Below, piece by piece: positions 6,757 to 12,863 of a DNA stretch of 14,797 nt (positions are counted from its first letter, which is position 1; each line of letters begins with the position of its first letter). Made by a program: the position numbers and the translations under genes. The notes beneath the pieces are model-generated. The model was not told the DNA's origin. It worked only from the letters and a program-made list of their open reading frames with translations, and made no database searches. The stretch lies in the NCBI GenBank assembly GCA_019307665.1, contig JAFDJC010000040.1:1-14797 (forward strand), in the 5' to 3' direction. Source of the DNA: Deltaproteobacteria bacterium (GTDB taxonomy: Bacteria > Desulfobacterota > Desulfobacteria > Desulfobacterales > SURF-7).

Positions 6757-7632
6757 TTATAAAATGCGCATACTGAGATCCACCGCTTTTGCCGAGTGCG
6801 TCAGGGCGCCTGCTGAAATGATGTCGACTCCGGTCTCTGCAAGAGCATTCAATTCCTTTTTAGTCACCATTCCCGACACTTCAACAACCGCCTTTCCGCT
6901 AATCAGTTTTACTGCTTCCCTGATCTCCTTAAGGTCCATGTTGTCCAGCATAATCACATCGGCTTTTGCTTTAAGTGCTTCCTTCACCTCATCCTCATCA
7001 GTCACTTCAACTTCTATTTTCACAAGGTGAGATACGTTTTTTTTAATTTTAGTGACGGCTTTTGTAATTCCACCACAGGCCTTGATATGGTTATCCTTTA
7101 TCAATACGCCGTCAAACAGGCCTGACCTATGATTGAATGCGCCGCCGATTCTGACAGCATACTTTTCAAGCACACGCCAGCCCGGGGTCGTCTTCCTGGT
7201 ATCCACAAGACGAACGGTTTTGTTTTCCAGAAGATCGACAAACGATTTAACATGGGTTGCAACACCGGAAAGATGCTGCAAAAAATTAAGGGCTGTCCGT
7301 TCGCCTTTCAAAAGGCTGCACAGTCTCCCTTCAATCTCTACGGCCGTGTCGCCCGGATTAAGGAAATCTCCATCAGAAGCAGACGGCCTGAAACTAATGT
7401 CTCCATCAAGATGTGCGAAAACCTGGTGCGCGATATCGATGCCGGCAATGACAAGCGGTTCTTTGGCGACAATTATACCTTTGCCTGTTTTGTCAGGTGA
7501 AACCAGGTTGTCGGTGGTAATATCCCCGGACCCAATATCCTCCATCAGCGCCATTTCAATAAGCTTTTGTATACCGGGCATGGCTTCATGAATATTGTCC
7601 GTTCCCTGATTATTTTTCTGATTATTTTCCAT
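6757..7632 (-). CDS. nadC: Nicotinate-nucleotide pyrophosphorylase (quinolinate phosphoribosyltransferase)
   Basis: This enzyme converts quinolinate and PRPP to nicotinate mononucleotide, CO2 and pyrophosphate, in the cytosolic de novo route to NAD. With the start at 7632 it has 291 residues, normal for NadC. Visible signatures are EDIGSGDITT (31-40), ERTALNFLQHLSG (111-123), DTRKTTPG (144-151), NHRSGLFDGVLIKDNH (167-182), the acidic strand ends IEVEV (206-210) and IMLDN (227-231), EVSGM (251-255) and a closing SAGALTHS (273-280). A longer frame from GTG 7662 exists, but its extra ten codons lie wholly within the end of valS and add nothing conserved. ATG 7632 sits 4 bases after the valS stop, with AGGG (7644-7647) 11 bases upstream inside valS. 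Coupled translation with valS is likely. No nadA or nadB is present here. Confidence 0.95.
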   Translation of the reverse strand: MENNQKNNQGTDNIHEAMPGIQKLIEMALMEDIGSGDITTDNLVSPDKTGKGIIVAKEPLVIAGIDIAHQVFAHLDGDISFRPSASDGDFLNPGDTAVEIEGRLCSLLKGERTALNFLQHLSGVATHVKSFVDLLENKTVRLVDTRKTTPGWRVLEKYAVRIGGAFNHRSGLFDGVLIKDNHIKACGGITKAVTKIKKNVSHLVKIEVEVTDEDEVKEALKAKADVIMLDNMDLKEIREAVKLISGKAVVEVSGMVTKKELNALAETGVDIISAGALTHSAKAVDLSMRIL

Positions 7633-7636
7633 AGGA

Positions 7637-10303
7637 CTAATTTCCCTGAAATTCTTTGACACGTTCGAGATTCTTTTTTGTTTTCTCCTGTTTTTCGGTC
7701 AGGTCTTTAAATCGGGCTTTCACCTTGGCCACCACATCTTTCGGTGCTTTATCAAGAAAGCCTCTGTTTTCCAGTTTTTTTGAAATAGCAAAAAGTTCCT
7801 TGTCGAGTTTTCCGATCTCCTTCTCAAGACGACCTGCTTCCTTTGAAAAATCTACTACACCTTCCAGGAGAACAAATATAATAGCATTGTCCACAATAGC
7901 TGTTGCAGCAGCCTTTGGTCGGACACCCGGCTCTTCTACTGTAAATGATTCAAGCCTTGCCAGGTCAATAATCATTTCCCTGTGTTGTTCGATGGTTCTT
8001 CTTGTTTCCAGGTCCGGCGACTGAACTATTACGGCAAGTAAAGAGGATGGAGGAATGTTCATCTCGCCTCTTATATTTCTTGTGCTGGTAATAATCTCGA
8101 TTATCCTTTCCATGACTTCTTCTGCTTCACTGTCGTCTGCAATACTTTCTGCATCGGGCTGGTCAATCGGGAACACAGCTTTCATGATAGATCCTTGGGT
8201 CCCCGGCAGTTTATGCCATATCTCTTCCGTCACAAACGGTATGAAAGGATGAAGCAATACAATGGTGTCACGGAGGACGCGCCATAAAACAGACAGCGTA
8301 GCATCATGCGCGTTACTTCCTTTTTTGCCGTAAAGAACCGGCTTGATAGCTTCAAGGTACCAGTCACAGAATTCATGCCACACAAAATTATACAGGTCTG
8401 AAGCACTTTCATTGAATTTATATGCATCGAGAGAATCGGCAACAGACATTGTTATGCGCTTCAGCCTTGACAAAATCCACCTGTCGGCGAGAGATATATG
8501 TTCAAAATCGATCTCTTTTCCCGGACTGCTGATATGCATCAGGGCAAATCTTACAGAGTTCCAGATCTTGTTGATAAAATGGCGGTAACCATCGATTCTG
8601 TTTTCAGACATTTTGATGTCGCGTCCCTGGGCGGCAAAAACAGCCAGCGTAAAACGGAAAGCATCGGTGCCGTACTTTTCTATCATTTCAAGAGGGTCGA
8701 TAACATTACCCTTGGACTTGCTCATCTTTTTTCCCTGTTCGTCGCGGACCAACGCATGCACATACACATCCTTAAAAGGTATGTCTTTCATAAAATAAAG
8801 GCCCATCATCATCATACGCGCAACCCAGAAAAACAGTATATCAAAACCGGTAATCAAAACCGTTGTCGGATAGAACGTCTTTAAAAGCGGGGTCTCCTCA
8901 GGCCATCCCATTGTGGAAAAAGGCCACAGGGCTGAACTGAACCAGGTGTCAAGGACATCTGTTTCCTGAACAAGATTGCCGCCGCTGCACCCCGGGCATG
9001 TCGAAGGTGTCTCTTCGCTAACAATGACTTGGTCACAATCGCTGCAGGACCATGCCGGAATCCGGTGTCCCCACCAGATTTGCCGTGAAATGCACCAGTC
9101 CCTGATATTGTACATCCATTCAAAATAGGTCTTTGACCAGGTGTCGGGTATAATTCTGGTGCGACCGTCTTTGACAGCTTCAATCGCTTTTTCAGCAAGC
9201 GGTGCGGCTTTGACAAACCACTGTTTCGACAGATTCGGTTCCACGACCGTTTTGCAGCGGTAACAGTGACCCACTCCATGGTCATACTTTTCAATTTTTT
9301 CCAGCGCCCCCGTCTCCTTTAGTGCTGCAACAACGGCTTTCCTGCACTCAAATCTTTCCAATCCTTCGAATTTGCCTGCTTCCGCCGTCATCCGGCCGTC
9401 GTCATCAATGACCTTAACCACGTCCAGTTTGTGACGCCGCCCGATCTCAAAGTCATTTGGGTCATGTGCCGGTGTCACTTTCAGCGCCCCTGTCCCAAAA
9501 GACGTCTCCACATATTTATCTCTGATCAGCGGCATCATTCTGCCCACAAGGGGAAGTTCTACGTCAACATCCTTAATGTGCATATAGCGTTCATCATCAG
9601 GATTTACAGCAACTGCCGTATCACCGAGCATTGTCTCGGGCCTTGTGGTGGCAACCGTTAATGCCCCACTTCCGTCAGACAAAGGATATTTGATATAGTA
9701 CAGTAACCCTTCATGCTCTTCATGTTCCACTTCAAGATCTGAAAGGGCGGTACGGCATCTCGGGCACCAGTTAATAATATAGTTACCGCGATAGATCAGG
9801 CCATCTTCATGTAGTTTGACAAAAACCTTTCTAACAGCCTTTGACAGCCCTTCATCCATGGTGAACCGTTCTCTCTGCCAGTCACACGAAGCCCCAAGGC
9901 GTTTGAGCTGACCAATAATGGCGTTTCCATACTCTTCCCGCCATTTCCAAACTTCTTCAATAAACTTTTCTCTTCCAAGCTGCTGACGGTTTATACCGTC
10001 TTTTGCAAGGCTTTTTTCAACAACATTCTGGGTTGCGATTCCGGCATGATCGGTACCCGGCATCCAGAGTACGTTATCGCCGCGCAGTCTTCTGTATCGA
10101 CAAAGAATATCCTGCATTGTGTTATTAAGTGCATGCCCCATGTGAAGAACGCCCGTCACATTAGGCGGCGGGATAACAATCGAGTAGCTCTTCTTATCGC
10201 TTTTATCATCGGCTGCAAAGAGGTGTTCCTCCTCCCAGTATTTATACCATCGTTTTTCCACGTCATGGGGTTCATACCCCTTTTCAATCAAACCGGAATT
10301 CAT
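7637..10303 (-). CDS. valS: Valyl-tRNA synthetase
   Basis: This class I aminoacyl-tRNA synthetase charges tRNA-Val and edits mischarged threonine. The 888-residue length is typical. The HIGH-type motif is HMGH (54-57) within PPPNVTGVLHMGHALNN. KMSKS is at 526-530. The editing (CP1) domain begins near 190 and includes TTRPETMLGDTA (219-230). Cysteine pairs C180/C183, C347/C350, C420/C423 and C436/C439 suggest zinc knuckles. The C-terminal arm (about 815-885) is a lysine/glutamate-rich coiled coil, as expected for ValRS. I chose ATG 10303 because GAGGAG (10311-10316) lies 7 bases upstream; a TTG at 10318 in the same frame overlaps that ribosome site. It is the first gene of the valS-nadC-rhomboid operon. 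A TTGACA box on the coding strand (10352-10347) inside the upstream terminator may be part of its promoter, but the -10 is poor. Confidence 0.97.
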   Translation of the reverse strand: MNSGLIEKGYEPHDVEKRWYKYWEEEHLFAADDKSDKKSYSIVIPPPNVTGVLHMGHALNNTMQDILCRYRRLRGDNVLWMPGTDHAGIATQNVVEKSLAKDGINRQQLGREKFIEEVWKWREEYGNAIIGQLKRLGASCDWQRERFTMDEGLSKAVRKVFVKLHEDGLIYRGNYIINWCPRCRTALSDLEVEHEEHEGLLYYIKYPLSDGSGALTVATTRPETMLGDTAVAVNPDDERYMHIKDVDVELPLVGRMMPLIRDKYVETSFGTGALKVTPAHDPNDFEIGRRHKLDVVKVIDDDGRMTAEAGKFEGLERFECRKAVVAALKETGALEKIEKYDHGVGHCYRCKTVVEPNLSKQWFVKAAPLAEKAIEAVKDGRTRIIPDTWSKTYFEWMYNIRDWCISRQIWWGHRIPAWSCSDCDQVIVSEETPSTCPGCSGGNLVQETDVLDTWFSSALWPFSTMGWPEETPLLKTFYPTTVLITGFDILFFWVARMMMMGLYFMKDIPFKDVYVHALVRDEQGKKMSKSKGNVIDPLEMIEKYGTDAFRFTLAVFAAQGRDIKMSENRIDGYRHFINKIWNSVRFALMHISSPGKEIDFEHISLADRWILSRLKRITMSVADSLDAYKFNESASDLYNFVWHEFCDWYLEAIKPVLYGKKGSNAHDATLSVLWRVLRDTIVLLHPFIPFVTEEIWHKLPGTQGSIMKAVFPIDQPDAESIADDSEAEEVMERIIEIITSTRNIRGEMNIPPSSLLAVIVQSPDLETRRTIEQHREMIIDLARLESFTVEEPGVRPKAAATAIVDNAIIFVLLEGVVDFSKEAGRLEKEIGKLDKELFAISKKLENRGFLDKAPKDVVAKVKARFKDLTEKQEKTKKNLERVKEFQGN

Positions 10304-10336
10304 AAACCAACTCCTCAAACATGATCGACAAAATTT

Positions 10337-10379
10337 AAAAAGGGATTGTCAAGCAGTGTTGTCACCAGTTAACAATCCC
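10337..10379 (-). terminator. Rho-independent terminator of the acidic repeat protein gene
   Basis: On the reverse strand, GGGATTGT (10379-10372) pairs perfectly with ACAATCCC (10349-10342) across a 22-base loop, followed by five T residues (10341-10337). It lies 36 bases past the stop of the acidic protein gene and 34 bases before valS, separating the two units. The stem is only 8 bp and the loop is long, so strength is uncertain. Confidence 0.6.
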
Positions 10380-10415
10380 CGAATTCACTAAAAGAAAATA
10401 TATACAAAAGTAACT

Positions 10416-11579
10416 CTATTTATCGTTCTCCGTATCACTCACTAGCAGGTTTTTCATTCTATCTATTTCCTGCAACACCTTTTTTTCGATAACATCGGTA
10501 ATCAGGCCGTCAATTTTATCAGCAAGCATTTCTTTAATAACCTTCCTGACCGCTTCTTCAACCTGCTCTGTTGCAGCCTGGGTTATAGCCCGGTTGTAAT
10601 CTTTTTCCCGAAAAAGTTTATCTCCCGGCTGCAGCTTGGACTCAAACTTGAAGTCAACGGGCCGGCCTTCTTCCCTGAGATCCTGAACTTTAACAGACAC
10701 AACACCCGGCCTGTCCAGAATTTTTTCTCCATCTTTTTTTGATTCCGCATCATCTTCAGAAAATGTCAGCGCACTTCCGAGGTCTTCATCAAGCGATTCC
10801 GCGAATACTTTTCCTTCCTCAATATTTTGTTCTTCTAGATCATCACCGGATGCTTCAATCTCCTCGTCAGGCTCCAGCAGATCCTCATCAATCTGCACAT
10901 CATTATCCTCATCAACGCCTATATCTTCTATCTTAGATCCGGCAAAATCGTCATCATTAATACTTTCGATAAGTTCCAGCAGTTCTTTATCAATATCCTC
11001 ATCGCTTTCATCAATCGTTTCCGTTTCTGGCGTTTCAGGTTCCAGGGCTTCAGGTTCTTCTTCTGATTCTACGTCTGGCTCCATGACTGGTTCCATGGCT
11101 GGGGCTGCCTTTTCCTGCGCATCTAATTCAATTGTATCTTCAAGCTGAACATCACTCTCGTCTGATTTATCTTCTGGTACATCTGCTGCGCCTGCTACAC
11201 CTGCTACATCTACCACATCCTCAAGGGCAATCGGTTCCACGCCATCTGGCATCTCACCTGGTACCGGTGCTGTTTCTTCGACGTCCGTCAATTCAATCAC
11301 ATCTTCATCATCTTCGACCGCATCAGTAAGATCAATAATTTCATCATCCTCGACAACATCGGTCAAGTCTAAGATCTCTTCCTCAGAGGTTTCATCTGTG
11401 ACGACATCGGTCAACTCTATTACATCATCATTATCTTCAGCGACCGTGTCGATCAAATCAATGATTTCTTCATCCCCGGCAGAAGTATCCTGAACCACTT
11501 CAGTGAGGTCGATGATCTCTTCATCTTCAGGTAAGCTTGAATCTTTTATCTTTTTTTCAGGTCCGTTATTGTCTGACAT
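10416..11579 (-). CDS. Very acidic repeat protein with C-terminal amphipathic helices; PopZ-like architecture
   Basis: I do not recognise a named family. From ATG 11579 (GGAG about 6 bases upstream) the product has 387 residues, no cysteine, no signal peptide and no membrane segment, and is dominated by Asp and Glu. Residues 21-102 hold six degenerate repeats of the form [DE]-x-I-[ID]-[DE]-L-T-[DE]-V-V-x-D: EIIDLTEVV, EIIDLIDTV, DVIELTDVV, EILDLTDVV, EIIDLTDAV and DVIELTDVE. Residues 103-290 are acidic and partly Pro-rich, presumably disordered. Residues 335-378 turn into amphipathic helix (VEEAVRKVIKEML, then LITDVIEKKVLQEIDRM). An acidic disordered linker plus a C-terminal helical oligomerisation region recalls PopZ of alphaproteobacteria, and similar helical tails occur in deltaproteobacterial scaffold and regulator proteins. 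That comparison is my inference. It is a single-gene unit with its own terminator, diverging from rsmE. A TTG at 11627 would extend the frame but lacks support. Confidence 0.8.
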   Translation of the reverse strand: MSDNNGPEKKIKDSSLPEDEEIIDLTEVVQDTSAGDEEIIDLIDTVAEDNDDVIELTDVVTDETSEEEILDLTDVVEDDEIIDLTDAVEDDEDVIELTDVEETAPVPGEMPDGVEPIALEDVVDVAGVAGAADVPEDKSDESDVQLEDTIELDAQEKAAPAMEPVMEPDVESEEEPEALEPETPETETIDESDEDIDKELLELIESINDDDFAGSKIEDIGVDEDNDVQIDEDLLEPDEEIEASGDDLEEQNIEEGKVFAESLDEDLGSALTFSEDDAESKKDGEKILDRPGVVSVKVQDLREEGRPVDFKFESKLQPGDKLFREKDYNRAITQAATEQVEEAVRKVIKEMLADKIDGLITDVIEKKVLQEIDRMKNLLVSDTENDK

Positions 11580-11659
11580 ATGGACTCCACCCTCCTGTAT
11601 AATTCTTGCAACAGTGTAAAATTCCAACTAAATCAAACAGGATTTACGTAATTTTTAAA

Positions 11660-11688
11660 AAATTAACATACGGTATACTTTGTGTCAA
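11660..11688 (-). promoter_or_regulatory. Candidate promoter for the acidic repeat protein gene
   Basis: On the reverse strand a perfect TTGACA (11688-11683) is followed after 17 bases by TAATTT (11665-11660). The -10 box is preceded by TGT, which makes an extended -10. The predicted start is near 11653, giving a leader of about 75 bases to the ATG at 11579. The -10 hexamer itself is a weak match. Confidence 0.42.
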
Positions 11689-11764
11689 GGTATTTAATTT
11701 ATTGCCATATACCAAGAAAAGAATTATAAACAACAACATGAATATATAGTATTTATTGATTTCA

Positions 11765-11770
11765 TATAAT
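11765..11770 (+). promoter_or_regulatory. Candidate -10 box for rsmE
   Basis: A perfect TATAAT lies 28 bases before the rsmE ATG (11798). No convincing -35 box is found at 16-18 bases upstream, so this is suggestive only in AT-rich DNA. Confidence 0.28.
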
Positions 11771-11797
11771 GTTCACCATTTTGATATAGAGTTATTT

Positions 11798-12565
11798 ATG
11801 CGACGCTTCTTTGTTGACCAGTCAAACATAGCCGGATCTCAAGCAATCCTCACAAAATCAGATGCCAGGCATATTCAGCATGTGCTTCGCCTGAAGCCCG
11901 GTGAAAAAATACTGCTTTTTGACGGCTCGGGCTACGAATACGAATCCATAATAGAAGGCATGTCGAATAATAAAATCACAGTGACACTGGGCAGGAGGCT
12001 GTCATGCTCATCTGAATCTCCGTTAATATTAATTGTTGCCCAGGCCATCCTGAAAGACCGTAAAATGGACACGCTGGTACGGCAGTTAACGGAACTCGGC
12101 ATTACAAACTGGTTTCCGTTTGCTGCCGAGCGCTCCGTGGCAAGGCCGGGTACAGACCGACTTGCCGTCCGGATGCAACGATGGGAAAAAATTGCAACAG
12201 AATCCCTGAAACAATGCAAAAGAGGGTGTCTGCCGCAAATTGGCACATATCGCACATTTGAAAAAGCCACCAGCTATGCCGAAAACTGTGACCTGAAAAT
12301 TATTTTCCATCAGGATGCCGTGGAACCATTAATGGCCGACCATATTTATCCTGATATGGTTCCTCCTGATACGGCCGGGAAAAAAATCTTTTTGATGTTC
12401 GGGCCGGAAGGTGGTTTTACACAAAATGAAATTGATATGGCCGACGATGAAGGCTTTATCACCGCACGTCTTGGCCCCCGGATTTTGCGTGCTGAAACAG
12501 CGCCTGTTGCCGCCTGTGCAATTGTCCAGTATCTTTTTGGAGATATAGGAACTAAAAATTCTTGA
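11798..12565 (+). CDS. rsmE: 16S rRNA (uracil1498-N3)-methyltransferase
   Basis: RsmE is a SPOUT-fold methyltransferase that uses S-adenosylmethionine to methylate U1498 of 16S rRNA in the assembled small subunit. The 255-residue product has the usual N-terminal PUA-like domain (MRRFFVDQ at the start, HIQHVLRLKPGEKILLFDG at 25-43). The SPOUT domain follows (KDRKMDTLVRQLTELGI at 86-102), with the cofactor knot motifs FGPEGGF (201-207) and LGPRILRAETA (225-235). I chose ATG 11798 because MRRFF is the conserved family start; a TTG at 11756 would add 14 unconserved residues. The ribosome site is weak (AGAG). The stop codon lies inside the -35 box of the tRNA-Phe promoter. No prmA neighbour is visible. 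Confidence 0.95.
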   Translation: MRRFFVDQSNIAGSQAILTKSDARHIQHVLRLKPGEKILLFDGSGYEYESIIEGMSNNKITVTLGRRLSCSSESPLILIVAQAILKDRKMDTLVRQLTELGITNWFPFAAERSVARPGTDRLAVRMQRWEKIATESLKQCKRGCLPQIGTYRTFEKATSYAENCDLKIIFHQDAVEPLMADHIYPDMVPPDTAGKKIFLMFGPEGGFTQNEIDMADDEGFITARLGPRILRAETAPVAACAIVQYLFGDIGTKNS

Positions 12566-12591
12566 CAATGCCCTGATATTTTATTTATAAG
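12562..12591 (+). promoter_or_regulatory. Promoter of tRNA-Phe
   Basis: A perfect TTGACA (12562-12567), an 18-base spacer and TATAAG (12586-12591, five of six bases) sit just ahead of the tRNA. Transcription would begin near 12598, about 11 bases before the mature 5' end. The -35 box contains the rsmE stop codon (12563-12565), so the tRNA has its own promoter embedded in the end of rsmE. Confidence 0.65.
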
Positions 12592-12608
12592 AAATATTTT
12601 CATTTCGT

Positions 12609-12684
12609 GCCTAGGTAGCTCAGTCGGTAGAGCAGGGGACTGAAAATCCCCGTGTCGGCAGTTCAATTCTGTCCCTAGGCACCA
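12609..12684 (+). tRNA. tRNA-Phe (anticodon GAA)
   Basis: This is a complete 76-base cloverleaf. The acceptor stem GCCTAGG (12609-12615) pairs perfectly with CCTAGGC (12674-12680). The D arm GCTC/GAGC, the anticodon arm GGGGA/TCCCC with loop CTGAAAA (anticodon GAA), and the T arm GGCAG/CTGTC around TTCAATT are all present. The discriminator is A, and the CCA end (12682-12684) is encoded. It decodes UUU and UUC. It has its own promoter and terminator and stands as a single-tRNA unit. Confidence 0.97.
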
Positions 12685-12692
12685 GTAATTTC

Positions 12693-12727
12693 AAGGGTTT
12701 AGCGAAATAGCGCTAAGCCCTTTTTTT
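12693..12727 (+). terminator. Rho-independent terminator of tRNA-Phe
   Basis: GGGTTTAGCG (12695-12704) pairs with CGCTAAGCCC (12711-12720), with one G-T wobble, around a 6-base loop. It is followed by seven T residues (12721-12727). It begins 8 bases after the encoded CCA. On the opposite strand no T-run follows the stem, so it acts in the forward direction only. The stretch 12728-12831 beyond it shows nothing that I can support. Confidence 0.9.
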
Positions 12728-12831
12728 GTTTCTGCTACCGTTTATGAATCGGCATACAATAGTGATCCACCTTAATTAATTTTATCTGTCTGATTATACG
12801 ATCAATAATATGTTTTCAGATTGAAACTTTT

Positions 12832-12861
12832 AAAAGGCAGGGTGAAAATGCCCTGCCTTTT
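12832..12861 (-). terminator. Rho-independent terminator of the chemoreceptor gene
   Basis: An 11-bp perfect stem, AAAAGGCAGGG (12832-12842) with CCCTGCCTTTT (12851-12861), encloses an 8-base loop 2 bases past the chemoreceptor stop codon. Read on the reverse strand, the stem closes with TTTT, which serves as the U-tract. Confidence 0.85.
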
Positions 12862-12863
12862 AA

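Noticed and set aside
7633..7662. GTG start for nadC, ten codons upstream of the chosen ATG
   Set aside because: The extra residues lie entirely in the overlapping end of valS and match nothing in NadC; ATG 7632 gives a normal-length enzyme.
8498..8884. Forward-strand open frame inside valS
   Set aside because: It is antisense to highly conserved synthetase sequence, has no family resemblance, and is explained by codon composition.
10304..10318. TTG start for valS
   Set aside because: It overlaps the GAGGAG ribosome site, which is ideally placed for the ATG at 10303.
11132..11329. Forward-strand His/Leu-rich open frame opposite the acidic repeats
   Set aside because: Its composition is the mirror of Asp/Glu codon repeats on the other strand; it has no ribosome site.
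11580..11627. TTG start for the acidic repeat protein
   Set aside because: No ribosome site precedes it, and the added residues differ in character from the acidic protein; ATG 11579 has GGAG at a good distance.
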